Counted from the stretch's first letter, positions 33,795-42,225 are shown. The stretch is DNA of 64,000 nt from an uncultured Pseudohongiella sp. (GCA_951812965.1 OX638341.1:1656438-1720437), one strand, 5' to 3'. Translations and numbers: made by a program. Notes: generated from the sequence alone by a model not told the origin.

Positions 33795-34943
33795 ATGTTC
33801 CAACGCGCTCTTGCGTCTCCGCTTGAATCCGGCAATAGCTTTTTCCTGCTCGGCCCGCGGGGAACCGGCAAGACTACCTGGCTGCGGCGGCACTTTCCGC
33901 GGTCGCCTTTCATCAACCTGTTGCAGTCGGAATTCTATATCCCGCTTTTGGCGAATCCCGGCCGCTTGAGAACAATGATCCCGCCCGGTCACTCTGATTG
34001 GGTGGTGATCGACGAAGTGCAACGCGTTCCCGAACTATTGAACGAAGTGCACGATTTGATCGAATCTCAGGGAATGCGCTTCGTGCTGACAGGGTCGAGC
34101 GCCAGGTCGCTCAGGCGCAAGGGAGTAAATCTGCTTGGCGGCCGCGCGCGAACCTTTCACATGTTCCCGCTGACAGCGGGAGAACTGGGGGTGGATTTCG
34201 ATCTGGCCGAATCATTGCGGTTCGGGCAATTGCCTGCACGGTTCAGCGACCCTGACCCACATCGCTATCTGCAATCGTACGTGGAAACTTATATGAGAGA
34301 AGAGGTCGCACAGGAAGGTCTCACCCGCACCATCGGAAACTTCTCGCGATTCCTGGAAACCGCCAGTTTCTCGCAAGGTCAGACTCTCAACATCAGCAAT
34401 GTCGCCAGGGAAGCGAACGTATCGAGACCGGTCGCGGAAAACTATTTCTCGATTCTCGAAGATCTGCTGATCGCAGTGACATTGCCCGTTTTTTCCAGAC
34501 ACGCAAAACGAAAGCTCGTTTCCCAGAGGAAATTCTTTTTCTTCGACACAGGCGTCTTTCGCGTAATTCGCCCGGCCGGGCCTCTCGACAGCGAGGCGGA
34601 AATCGACGGGCCAGCGCTGGAAACTCTTGTCTTGCAGGAGTTGCGGGCAGTCAACGAGTACCGCGAACTCGGCTATGACATTCATTTCTGGCGCACGAGC
34701 GGGGGGCTCGAGGTCGATTTCGTACTCTATGGCCAGCGCGGTCTCGTTGCGATCGAAGTCAAGCGGTCGCGAAATCCGGGATTGAAGGAAACCCGCGCAT
34801 TACGCGAATTCCGGAAGGACTATCCGGAAGCGCAATGCTATTTGTTCTATGGCGGTGACGCGCGGCTTTACCTGGGCCATGGCATCACGGCGCTGCCGAT
34901 CGCGGACGCTTTGCAAGAGCTTGGCGGCATCCTGGCAGGCTGA
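33795..34943 (+). CDS. ATP-binding protein, AAA_14 with DUF4143
   Basis: A 382-residue protein: Walker A LLGPRGTGKTTWLRR, Walker B-like WVVIDEVQRVPELLNEVHDL, sensor VLTGSSARSLRR, a winged-helix-like region (LNISNVAREANVSRPVAENY), and the DUF4143 C-terminus GLEVDFVLYGQRGLVAIEVKRSRNP. The last element has a PD-(D/E)xK-like D...E-x-K arrangement. This large family is widespread in bacteria, often in mobile or accessory regions, with no settled role. It stands alone between the MazEF pair and the 2OG oxygenase gene. Confidence 0.85.
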   Translation: MFQRALASPLESGNSFFLLGPRGTGKTTWLRRHFPRSPFINLLQSEFYIPLLANPGRLRTMIPPGHSDWVVIDEVQRVPELLNEVHDLIESQGMRFVLTGSSARSLRRKGVNLLGGRARTFHMFPLTAGELGVDFDLAESLRFGQLPARFSDPDPHRYLQSYVETYMREEVAQEGLTRTIGNFSRFLETASFSQGQTLNISNVAREANVSRPVAENYFSILEDLLIAVTLPVFSRHAKRKLVSQRKFFFFDTGVFRVIRPAGPLDSEAEIDGPALETLVLQELRAVNEYRELGYDIHFWRTSGGLEVDFVLYGQRGLVAIEVKRSRNPGLKETRALREFRKDYPEAQCYLFYGGDARLYLGHGITALPIADALQELGGILAG

Positions 34944-34998
34944 TCGAAGCCGAAACAGTCGCGCCAGGGACGGCGTACACGAGTCAAATCGCGCCCGT

Positions 34999-35637
34999 TC
35001 AGCCGGTGCTTTTCTGCCGCAACTCGAAATTGTAGGACATGCTGATGCGCTCGGTTTCGGTGTGTTGCTGGCTGACGCCGTGATCCAGCCAGGCCGGAAA
35101 CATCAGCAACTTGCCTTCTTCCGCGGGCAGCGTCGTGATCAATGTGTTTTCCGCCCGGTTTTCGCGCAGCGGGGCGGGCACCATCCAGCGCGCGGGGCGC
35201 GGGTCCTTCAGGCTGATCGGCGCGGCGCCGCTTTCGCACTGGACATAGAACACGCCGCTGATCTGGGAATAGGGGTGTACGTGGTCGCGATGGTAGTTGT
35301 AGCGCGAATTGATGTTGCACCAGAGTTGGGTTATTACCAATTCGAAATTTTCCAGGTCCCAGTATTGCTTGTGGCCGTAGTCGTAGGCGACCTCGAACAT
35401 GAAATCGACGAGATTGCGGAAAGCCGGGTCGGTGTAGAGCCGGTCTCGACTGCGGAATGAAGTAAAGCCGTAAGGGTAATGTTGGGCGGAATATTCCCGA
35501 CCCGACTGGTCCTCCTCGCGGATTTCACGGATGCGCCGGATCAGTTGTTCCTTCTCCGCGGAGAAGCCGGGATACCAGGCTTCGTGCAGAAAGGTCGGGA
35601 ACAGCGCCCGCAAGGTCATTTTCGGCTGTTCTGCCAT
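34999..35637 (-). CDS. 2OG-Fe(II) oxygenase-like protein (TIGR02466-type)
   Basis: A 212-residue protein: RALFPTFLHEAWYPGFSAEK, QLWCNINSRYNYHRDHVHPYS, QISGVFYVQCESGAAPISL and GKLLMFPAWLDHGVSQQHTETERISMSYNF. The His/Asp residues around NYHRDHVHP and the later H (WLDHGV) with R (TERISMSYN) match the Fe(II)-2-oxoglutarate site. TIGR02466-type proteins hydroxylate unknown substrates, possibly proteins. It begins 61 bases before the serine hydrolase stop, separated by a palindromic repeat. Confidence 0.82.
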   Translation of the reverse strand: MAEQPKMTLRALFPTFLHEAWYPGFSAEKEQLIRRIREIREEDQSGREYSAQHYPYGFTSFRSRDRLYTDPAFRNLVDFMFEVAYDYGHKQYWDLENFELVITQLWCNINSRYNYHRDHVHPYSQISGVFYVQCESGAAPISLKDPRPARWMVPAPLRENRAENTLITTLPAEEGKLLMFPAWLDHGVSQQHTETERISMSYNFELRQKSTG

Positions 35638-35666
35638 ATGTTTCAGGTCACCTCAGGTAGTAAGCC

Positions 35667-35690
35667 GTAGGGGCGAGGCATGCCTCGCCC
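35667..35690. repeat. Palindromic repeat (GAGGCATGCCTC type)
   Basis: One 24-base element, GTAGGGGCGAGGCATG..., ending four bases before the stop codon of the serine hydrolase gene (complement 35695-35697). It is the same family as at 12645 and 15423. Confidence 0.85.
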
Positions 35691-35694
35691 GCGT

Positions 35695-36966
35695 TCAATC
35701 GGCGATAGCCTGGTAGATGCCGTTGCGGAGAGTGCTGTAGTCGTTCAGGCCGGTGGCGGGGATGATCTGGGTCAGATAGACCACTACCAGTTCCTCTGCC
35801 GGGTCGACCCAATAAGTCGAATGATAGGCGCCGCCCCAGCCGTATTCGCCTTCGGTGCCGAGACTGCCGTTCGCGCCGAGGTCTTCGAGCACAGAGTAGC
35901 CGAGGCCGAAGCCCTGGCCGCCGCGGAAGGGGATGTCACCCAGGTGGCTGACGGTCATCAATTCGATCGACTTGCGCGAAAGAATGCGCTCACCATTGAG
36001 TTCACCGCCGTTCAGGGTCATCTGCAGGAAGCGTGCGTAATCGCGCGCCGTGGACAGCAGGCCGGCGCCGCCGGAAAAGCTCATCCGCGGACCGTCAACG
36101 TACATGCCCTGACTAAGCATGCCATCGGTTTCCGGTCTGGCTTCAACGCCGTTCGGGCCGGGTCGGTAGACGGTCGCCAGGCGGTCCCGTTTCGTTTCAG
36201 GCAGGTAGAAGTGGGTATCACGCATATCCAGCGGATCGAAAATGTGCTGCTGCAGGAAGCTCTGCAGGTTCAATCCGCTGGCTTTTTCGATCACGACCCC
36301 GAGGATGTCGGTGCTGTAACCGTAGATCCAGCTTTCGCCGGGATGGTCATCGAGCGGCAGCGCACCCATACGGGCGATTGTTTCGGCGATCGGCTCGTCA
36401 CGGTTGGCGAAGTACCAGCTCTGGAAGCCGGCTTCCTCCCAGCGATCCTGGGCCGGCCCACTGCCGTAACTGACGCCCGCGGTATGAGTAAGCAGATGGC
36501 GGATCGTGATCGGCCGGGCCGCGTCTTCGAGTACGTAGCCGCCGCTGCCGTCGGGCACGGCCACCTGCATGTTGCGCCATTCGGGAATATGACGGCCGAG
36601 CGGGTCGCCGATGGAGAGCTTGCCTTGCTCCTGCAGGATCATGATGCCGGTGCTGACGATGGCCTTGGTCTGGGAGGCGATGCGGAAAATGGTGTCATCG
36701 CTCATCGCCGCGCCGTTTTCCTTGTCGCGCCAGCCGTTGGCTGCGGAATAAGCCACCTGGCCGTTGCGCAGAACGAGTACGACCTGTCCAGCAATGCGAT
36801 CCTCGATCACAAACGCTTTCAGGTTCGCATCAAGCACTTCGAGCCGCTCGGCGGACATGCCAAGTTGCTCGGGGTCGGCCTTGACGAACTCCTGCGCCAG
36901 CGCCGCGCCGGAGAAAACGAGTACCAAAACGCCGGCCAACACTCGATTCAGAATTACCATGTTCAT
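35695..36966 (-). CDS. Exported serine hydrolase (beta-lactamase class C-like)
   Basis: A 423-residue protein with a signal sequence (LVFSGAALAQEFVK). The SxxK motif is IASQTKAIVSTGI; the second conserved site is the IYGYSTDILG region, and FSGGAGLLSTARDYARFLQM is a typical block. It belongs to the class C beta-lactamase/D-aminopeptidase/esterase superfamily (DUF3471-like), not necessarily to a true beta-lactamase. Expected in the periplasm; likely an esterase or peptidase. Antibiotic resistance cannot be claimed. Confidence 0.88.
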   Translation of the reverse strand: MNMVILNRVLAGVLVLVFSGAALAQEFVKADPEQLGMSAERLEVLDANLKAFVIEDRIAGQVVLVLRNGQVAYSAANGWRDKENGAAMSDDTIFRIASQTKAIVSTGIMILQEQGKLSIGDPLGRHIPEWRNMQVAVPDGSGGYVLEDAARPITIRHLLTHTAGVSYGSGPAQDRWEEAGFQSWYFANRDEPIAETIARMGALPLDDHPGESWIYGYSTDILGVVIEKASGLNLQSFLQQHIFDPLDMRDTHFYLPETKRDRLATVYRPGPNGVEARPETDGMLSQGMYVDGPRMSFSGGAGLLSTARDYARFLQMTLNGGELNGERILSRKSIELMTVSHLGDIPFRGGQGFGLGYSVLEDLGANGSLGTEGEYGWGGAYHSTYWVDPAEELVVVYLTQIIPATGLNDYSTLRNGIYQAIAD

Positions 36967-37079
36967 ATTCTCTGTATTGCTGTCCGATGGCGCTCAAGCT
37001 TAGCAAGATAAGGCGGTTACTGGAATGTGCAGGCAATGGATTCGTTCACACGTGCCCAGGCTCAGAAACATGTGAGACG

Positions 37080-37103
37080 GTAGGGGCGAGGCATGCCTCG
37101 CCC
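37080..37103. repeat. Palindromic repeat (GAGGCATGCCTC type)
   Basis: A single GTAGGGGCGAGGCATG... element between the serine hydrolase gene and the IS3 element, preceded by a variant of the conserved lead-in (AACATGTGAGACG). It lies about 23 bases before the left inverted-repeat-like end of the IS. Confidence 0.85.
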
Positions 37104-37191
37104 GCATGTCAGTACCGCAGCAATATGAGGTGGTCCCGCTTTTTTGGACAGTTCGTTAAGGTGTGCTCCAATGCCGACAGGAGGCATGAGC

Positions 37192-37476
37192 ATGACCAGG
37201 AAGAGACGCCGTTTTACGGCGGAGTTTAAAAAGCGCGTGGCGCTGGAGGCGCTGCGGGAGCGCGACACGGTTGAGGCGATCGCGGCGCGTTTCGAAGTAC
37301 ATCCGAATCAGGTAAGCGCCTGGAAGCGTCAGGCTGTGGAAAGTCTCGGGGAAGTGTTTTCGGGTTCCGGTTCGAAACGTGGCGCCGAACAGGAAGCGAC
37401 GATCCGGGACTTGCACGCCAAGATCGGCGAGTTGACGGTGGAACGGGATTTTTTTCTGCGCGGGTTGGAGCGCTGA
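37192..37476 (+). CDS. IS3-family transposase OrfA
   Basis: A 94-residue helix-turn-helix protein (MTRKRRRFTAEFKKRVALEA, then FEVHPNQVSAWKRQAVES) with a leucine-rich C-terminal helix (TIRDLHAKIGELTVERDFFL). The ATG at 37192 follows AGGAGG. Its end contains a run of seven T (37449-37455) in GATTTTTTTCTG, a candidate slippery site: a -1 shift there enters the orfB frame, which is open through to 38315. This is the usual IS3 way of making the OrfAB transposase. Confidence 0.88.
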   Translation: MTRKRRRFTAEFKKRVALEALRERDTVEAIAARFEVHPNQVSAWKRQAVESLGEVFSGSGSKRGAEQEATIRDLHAKIGELTVERDFFLRGLER

Positions 37477-37496
37477 GCCGTTCCGAGCGGACTGCC

Positions 37497-38315
37497 ATGA
37501 TCGACCACGGTTGCGAGTTGTCCCTATCCCGGCAGTGCGCGCCGCTCGGCGTGAGTCGTTCGTCGCAGTATTGCCCGCCATCGGGCGAAAGTGCACAAAA
37601 CCTGGCGCTGATGCACCAGCTAGACGAGTTGCATCTGGCACATCCGTTTTACGGCAGCCGTCAGATGGTACGCCATCTGCATCGCGACGGGATTGTCGCC
37701 GGTCGGCACCGGGTGCGCAGGCTGATGCGCTTGATGGGCATGGAGGCGATCTACCGCAAACCGCGGACCAGTGCGCCGAACCCGCAACACCGGGTGTATC
37801 CGTATCTGCTGCGCGATCTGGTCATCGATCGTCCGGATCAGGTGTGGTGCGCGGACATCACCTATATTCCCGTTTCCGGCGGCTTTTTCTATCTGGTTGC
37901 GGTCATGGACTGGGCCAGCCGGCAGGTGTTGTCATGGCGGCTGTCGAACACGATGGATGTCGGTTTTTGCATCGAGGCGCTGGAGGCGGCGCTGCGTAGC
38001 GGATCGCCGGAGATATTCAACACGGACCAGGGTTCGCAGTTCACCAGCATTGACTTCACCGGCCGCATCCGCGCCGCCGGGGCGCGTTGCTCCATGGACG
38101 GTCGCGGCCGCTATCTGGACAATATCTTCATCGAAAGGCTGTGGCGTTCGTTGAAGTACGAGGCGGTGTATCTGCGTGAGTTGCCCGACGGCCGCGCCGC
38201 CGAACGCGAGATCGGCGACTGGTTCGACTTCTACAACCTGGTGCGTCCGCACTCGTCTCTCGACGGGCGCGCGCCGGGCGACGTCTACCGAGACAAATGG
38301 GGAAAAGCCGCGTGA
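37497..38315 (+). CDS. IS3-family transposase OrfB (DDE)
   Basis: A 272-residue DDE transposase: LSLSRQCAPLGVSRSSQYCP, an HTH_21-like region (HPFYGSRQMVRHLHRDGI), and the catalytic DDE core with D in VWCADITYIPV, D in IFNTDQGSQFTS and E in IFIERLWRSLKYE. It may be made alone from 37497 or fused to OrfA by -1 frameshift. The frame is complete, so the copy may be active if the ends are intact. Confidence 0.9.
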   Translation: MIDHGCELSLSRQCAPLGVSRSSQYCPPSGESAQNLALMHQLDELHLAHPFYGSRQMVRHLHRDGIVAGRHRVRRLMRLMGMEAIYRKPRTSAPNPQHRVYPYLLRDLVIDRPDQVWCADITYIPVSGGFFYLVAVMDWASRQVLSWRLSNTMDVGFCIEALEAALRSGSPEIFNTDQGSQFTSIDFTGRIRAAGARCSMDGRGRYLDNIFIERLWRSLKYEAVYLRELPDGRAAEREIGDWFDFYNLVRPHSSLDGRAPGDVYRDKWGKAA

Positions 38316-38419
38316 GGCGCCGACGCGGCGGCGCGGCCTTGCGCTTCGGTCGCTACGCTCCCTGCGGAAAACCAGTCAGTCAACGACAGAAGGGCAACTG
38401 CGATCTTATGTCCTGCCCT

Positions 38420-38491
38420 AAAGTGTGCAGTTTCCAGTTGCCGAAAGTGTGCAGTTTTCAATTGCCCAAAATGAGCAGTTTTCAGTTGCCA
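38420..38491. repeat. Three tandem 24-bp repeats, IS-end-like
   Basis: Units at 38420, 38444 and 38468 share AAAGTGTGCAGTTTTCA.TTGCC with few changes. Multiple short repeats of this kind are typical of IS21-style termini. No istA/istB gene is present, so this is probably a remnant. Confidence 0.6.
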
Positions 38492-38541
38492 TTGACACAG
38501 GTACGGATAGCCCGATCGGCGGACATGCCGACCGATGTGTT

Positions 38542-38928
38542 TTACCACGTTACCGGCGCGGGATAGCGCGCGATCAGCGTATCCGGGGTAACGATCGTAA
38601 GCCCGTTCAAAATGGCTTGAGAAACCAGACCCCTGTCGAATGGGTCTGCGTGAAGTTCCGGCAATAGCGCATCATGCGCGGCGCTGCTTTCGTCGAAGGG
38701 GAGCGGCTCCAGTTGCAGCCATTTTCGCCTGCTTTCCACGTATCGATCCGGTCTTTCGGGCAGTCGCAATCGGCCCAAACGGTACTTGATGGCGATTTCC
38801 CATCCCGAAAGGGCGCTGAGATACACTTCATTGCGGGGGTCGCGGCAGCAATCTCTTGCTGTTTTGGACAATTGGGGGTCGTCAGTAGCCAGCCATAGGA
38901 AGGTGCAAGTGTCGAGCAGCAGCCTCAT
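38542..38928 (-). CDS. VapC-type PIN toxin
   Basis: A 128-residue PIN-domain toxin: RLLLDTCTFLWLATDD (D6), SALSGWEIAIKYRLGRL (E44), LHADPFDRGLVSQA (D95 and D98) and the C-terminal VTPDTLIARYPA. All acidic residues are there, so it looks functional. Its ATG overlaps the stop of an upstream frame (ATGA) that encodes only the C-terminal part of a Phd-like antitoxin, so the cognate antitoxin appears truncated. This is the Phd-associated PIN type (LLLDT-TFLW). Confidence 0.85.
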   Translation of the reverse strand: MRLLLDTCTFLWLATDDPQLSKTARDCCRDPRNEVYLSALSGWEIAIKYRLGRLRLPERPDRYVESRRKWLQLEPLPFDESSAAHDALLPELHADPFDRGLVSQAILNGLTIVTPDTLIARYPAPVTW

Positions 38929-39023
38929 TCCGGATCGTTCGCGCCTTCGAAGGCGGCTATAAGACTGTCGGGGAGAGATTCAAAAAAACTGGCGGGAATT
39001 TCCATACCCCGGTCGATACCCAC
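38925..39023 (-). pseudogene. Remnant of a Phd/YefM antitoxin (C-terminal part only)
   Basis: A 32-residue frame (GTG at 39023, stop TGA overlapping the VapC ATG) reads GIDRGMEIPASFFESLP, then LIAAFEGANDPE, which matches the tail of Phd antitoxins (short basic turn, then F..LP..L..AFEG). The N-terminal DNA-binding domain is missing: upstream, the same bases carry the truncated asmA frame. The toxin-binding tail survives and could in principle still be translated from GTG or ATG (GMEIP), but this is unlikely to give a full antitoxin. Confidence 0.65.
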
Positions 39024-40035
39024 CGGGCGCCAGGCCGCGGGCGAAGCGCAGCTCGGTTTCCGCTTCGATCACGAGCCGGTTCGAACTGCTCACCGACGCC
39101 GTGGCGTTGAGCTCAGCAGAGTCCCCCGACAGGCTGAATTCCAATTCCGCGGGCCATTGTCCGTCCGCATTGCCATTGGGCGCCGATAGCAAAGACTGTT
39201 CAGGAGAGACCAGTCAGCCAAGATTTTGCAATAGCGTTTTGGCGTCGAATTCATTGCTGGTCAGATTTGCCCGGTAGCTCGGGTCGGCCGGAAAATCAGT
39301 TACGTCCAGGCGACCCTGGAGCGACACCGGTGTACTGTTGATATCGAGGTCCGCAAGCGCCAGTCCGCCCGAATTCGCGTCCGCTTCGACGTTGCCGCTC
39401 AGGCCCACCTTCGCCTCTCGCAATCGCCGGTTGGAGCTGTCGAACCATTCGACGTCGAAATTCGCCAACAAAAGGAAGGACTCGCCCTGCAAATTGACGT
39501 TGTCGCCGACTACTCGCAGATTCTTCAGCAGGAAGCGCCGGCCGCTGAACAGGTTTTGTACGTCCAGCCGGCCGCCCTCGGCCGCTATACGCTCGGGTAG
39601 CAGGGAGGCCGTGTCGGATTCGCCGCCGAAGATCGGAACCGTTTCCGCCGGCCCGGCGTCCCAGATACTCGTGCCCGTGGCATCCACATAGGCATTGACG
39701 TGGAAGCCATCTATACGAAGTTCCCGAATCGTCAACTCGTCGCGCAGAAGATCGCCTCGATCAACATCCAGTTGCACGAATGCAGTCGAAGCGAGTTCTT
39801 GCGGCAAGCCAGGATTGCGTAGCCGCGCGTCTTCGAGCGTCAGCCGGGCCACTGGCAACAGGTTGAGATCAATCGCGCCGGCCACGACCAATTCATAACC
39901 GGTGGCGGTGGCAACGTAGTCCTGCAGCGTGGTCCGGTATTGCTCGGGACTGTTGACCCAAAGCGCGGCAAAAACAATGGCCGCCACTACGGCCGCCACG
40001 ATACCGAGCAGGATTTTTCGCGGGCGATTCAACAT
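38980..40035 (-). pseudogene. AsmA-family gene fragment with an in-frame stop
   Basis: The first 273 codons (from 40035) encode an AsmA N-terminus: ILLGIVAAVVAAIVFAALW (membrane anchor), TLQDYVATATGYELVVAG, LTIRELRIDGFHVNAY and NLRVVGDNVNLQGES. A TGA at 39214-39216 stops it after LLQNLG. The same frame stays open beyond it (LVSPEQSLLSAPNGNADGQ, then WPAELEFSLSGDSAELNA), so the TGA is probably a mutated Trp codon. The frame then merges into the antitoxin remnant near 39030, and the remaining half of a normal AsmA (about 600-700 residues) is missing. A truncated, broken gene. Confidence 0.75.
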
Positions 40036-40330
40036 CTACTGGTCCGGGGTCGAAGCACAATCAGGTTCATGAGACACCCGCGACCGCCAATTGCGACGGA
40101 AAAGAAAGAAGTGTAGCGGAATGCCTCAAGCGCCGCACGACTGCTCCACTATGTTCGCTTGGTTAGAGCACGAAGTGGCGTTAGCCGCATGAGTCGCCCC
40201 TAGGCGCCTGATTGGCCGGAGCGGGCGTTTGGCTTTGGCCGCGGGATTCGCTCCGCTGCGTTTCTCCCGCCGCGGCGTTATAATGCGCAGCCTCCCAGGC
40301 GACCGCTCCGGCACAACCGGTTAGGCAATC
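40036..40330. other. Intergenic region with a degenerate palindromic element
   Basis: A 295-base region between asmA and hisB. It holds the lead-in motif CAGGTTCATGAGAC (40062-40075) without its palindrome directly after it, a decayed element (GCATGAGTCGCCCCTAG) near 40187-40203, and TATAAT at 40279-40284. Confidence 0.45.
40279..40284 (+). promoter_or_regulatory. Consensus -10 box upstream of the his genes
   Basis: TATAAT, 46 bases before the hisB ATG (context GGCGTTATAATGCGC). The -35 region at the expected distance is weak (near CTGCGT). It would drive hisB and the hisH/hisF frame. Confidence 0.4.
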
Positions 40331-40927
40331 ATGAGCAAATAAGCGCGCAGCGCCAGCGTTCAGCGCAACACGAAGGAAACCCGAATTTCCGTTTGGCTCG
40401 ATCTTGACGGCAGCGGCCGATTCGAGGCGGAAACAGGTTTGCCGTTTCTGGAGCATATGCTCGATCAGATCGCCCGTCATGGCATGCTCGATCTCACGAT
40501 CAAGGCCGAAGGCGATCTCGAAATCGACGCTCACCACACCGTCGAAGATCTCGGCATTACCTTCGGACAGGCGCTGAATCAGGCGCTCGACAAGACCGGC
40601 ATCCGCCGCTACGGCCATGCCTATGTGCCCCTTGATGAAGCGCTTTCCAGGGTGGTGATCGATTTTTCCGGGCGGCCGGGACTCGAGTATCACGCCGATT
40701 TCGCGCGCGCCGTCGTCGGCGGATTCGACATCGATCTGTTTCGCGAGTTTTTCCAGGGTTTCGTCAACCATGCCTTTGTCACCTTGCACATCGACAACAT
40801 CCGGGGCCGCAACGCGCATCATCAGATCGAGACGATCTTCAAGGCGTTTGGCCGCGCCGTGCGCATGGCGGTGGAGTTCGATCCGCGCTCGGCCGGCGTG
40901 ATTCCGTCCACCAAGGGCAGCTTGTAA
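40331..40927 (+). pseudogene. hisB: hisB, imidazoleglycerol-phosphate dehydratase, with stop at codon 4
   Basis: The ATG at 40331 reads Met-Ser-Lys and then TAA (40340-40342). The same frame continues with [59 protein letters not shown] and [12 protein letters not shown], which is a complete HisB. No ATG or GTG start lies in frame before the conserved region; the first usable one is TTG at 40439, which would lose about 36 residues. Removing six bases (TAAGCG) would restore a normal start. So the gene is broken, or this is an assembly error. The rest of the sequence is well kept, suggesting recent loss. Confidence 0.75.
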
Positions 40928-40984
40928 GTTGAGACGTTCGAGCCCGGTTCCCCCGGCACGCCTGAATTCCGCGAGTCAAAAAGC

Positions 40985-41995
40985 ATGAACACGGTTGCGG
41001 TCATCGACTACGGTATGGGCAATCTGCATTCGGTTGCCAAGGCAGTGGAGCATGTCGGCCGCGAACTTGAACTCGATATCGACGTTTCCATCACCGCGGA
41101 CGCAATGACTATCGCGGCAGCGGATCGAGTCATCTTTCCCGGGGTCGGCGCGATTCGCGATTGCATGGCGGAAATCAACCGACTTAATATCGGCCGGATG
41201 GTTGCCGAGGCTATGCAAACCCGCCCGGTTCTCGCGATCTGTGTCGGCATGCAAGCGCTGATGGAGCACTCCGAAGAAAACGGCGGCGTCGATTGCCTCG
41301 GATTGGCGCCAGGCGCAGTGCGCTACTTCGGCGACGATCTGCGCGACGAGGCCGGCGCCGACGAGATTACTTTTCTCGACATCACCGCCAGTCACGAAGG
41401 ACGCGCGACCACGGTCGAAACCGTGCGCGACATCGCCGCTCAGGTATTTATTCCCTTAACGGTCGGCGGCGGCATTCGTAGCCTGGATGACATCCGCATG
41501 ATGCTCAATGCCGGCGCCGACAAGGTGGCGATCAATACCGCCGCGGTATTCGAACCGCCTTTCGTCCGCACCGCTTCGGAACGCTTCGGCTCCCAATGCA
41601 TTGTCGTGGCGGTGGACGCCAAACGGGTCTCGGCGGGAGAAAAGCCGAAATGGGAGATCTTCACTCATGGCGGACGCAATCCCACCGGCATTGACGCCTT
41701 GGAGTGGTGCGGCAGAATGGTCGACTACGGCGCCGGCGAAATCCTGCTCACCAGCATGGACCGGGACGGCACCAAAGAGGGATTCGACAACCAGTTCAAC
41801 CGCGCCGTAAGCAGCACGGTGCGCGTGCCGGAAATCGCATCCGGCGGCGTTGGCGCACTTGAACATCTCGCCGCGGGCGTACTTGAGGGCGGCGTCGACG
41901 CAGTGCTCGCCGCGAGCATTTTCCACTTCCACGAATTCACCATTGATCAGGCCAAACGCCACCTGGCCGCCCGTGGCATCGAAGTCCGCTTGTAG
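40985..41995 (+). CDS. HisH-HisF chimera, both halves truncated; hisA missing
   Basis: A 336-residue open frame. Residues 1-120 are His[31 protein letters not shown] and the nucleophile Cys86 in [17 protein letters not shown]. At about residues 121-124 (DEAG, near 41350) it turns into His[41 protein letters not shown] and [12 protein letters not shown] to the end. HisH's catalytic His/Glu and HisF's first strands with the phosphate-site Asp are gone, and hisA, normally between hisH and hisF, is absent. This matches a deletion joining hisH to hisF in frame. It differs from full-length HIS7-type fusions. Activity is unlikely. Confidence 0.85.
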   Translation: MNTVAVIDYGMGNLHSVAKAVEHVGRELELDIDVSITADAMTIAAADRVIFPGVGAIRDCMAEINRLNIGRMVAEAMQTRPVLAICVGMQALMEHSEENGGVDCLGLAPGAVRYFGDDLRDEAGADEITFLDITASHEGRATTVETVRDIAAQVFIPLTVGGGIRSLDDIRMMLNAGADKVAINTAAVFEPPFVRTASERFGSQCIVVAVDAKRVSAGEKPKWEIFTHGGRNPTGIDALEWCGRMVDYGAGEILLTSMDRDGTKEGFDNQFNRAVSSTVRVPEIASGGVGALEHLAAGVLEGGVDAVLAASIFHFHEFTIDQAKRHLAARGIEVRL

Positions 41996-42095
41996 GGCGA
42001 GCAACGGTATTGCGTGATGTAACGGAACAGGTCGTATTCTCCACGTTTCGGTGTATTTGTCATTGAGAAGCGCGGGGGCCTTTCGCGGTGGTTCG

Positions 42096-42225
42096 GGCGC
42101 CATGGCCAATTTTCGGCGAGCAGGCGATTCGCGAACACGACCAGGTTGCGCATGATGGCGATAATCGCAACCTTGGGCGGTTTGCCGACGGCCTGGAGGC
42201 GCTGGTACTTGACCCTCAGTGATGT
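42096..42225 (-). pseudogene. IS110-family transposase C-terminal remnant
   Basis: About 43 codons on the minus strand read LRVKYQRLQAVGKPPKVAII, then AIMRNLVVFANRLLAENWPW, the characteristic C-terminal helix of IS110/Transposase_20 proteins. Neither the N-terminal RuvC-like part nor intact ends are present. It lies about 100 bases beyond the hisH::hisF chimera, so it may be connected with the deletion there. Confidence 0.65.

Larger units (their letters stand above)
37126..38491 (+). mobile_element. IS3-family insertion sequence, right end uncertain
   Basis: The two transposase frames (37192-38315) define an IS3-family element. A left end resembling IS3 ends starts at 37126 (TGAGGTGGTCCCGC...GGACAG). 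No matching right inverted repeat is seen after the orfB stop; instead three 24-base repeats at 38420-38491 look like the ends of a different IS type. The coding part appears whole, but the right boundary may be lost or replaced. Boundaries are approximate. Confidence 0.75.

Noticed and set aside
35695..36966. A true beta-lactamase resistance gene
   Set aside because: The motifs fit the broad class C-like hydrolase family, which is mostly esterases or peptidases; no evidence for antibiotic activity.
35680..37011. Plus-strand ORF of 443 codons opposite the serine hydrolase
   Set aside because: The minus strand encodes a clear serine hydrolase with a signal peptide and SxxK motif; the plus ORF has none.
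38530..38570. Plus-strand FYHVTGAG, resembling a RAYT transposase N-terminus
   Set aside because: It lies opposite the end of vapC and continues with no further similarity; chance resemblance.
40985..41995. Yeast HIS7-like bifunctional HisH-HisF
   Set aside because: A true fusion keeps both full domains; here the end of HisH and the start of HisF are missing.
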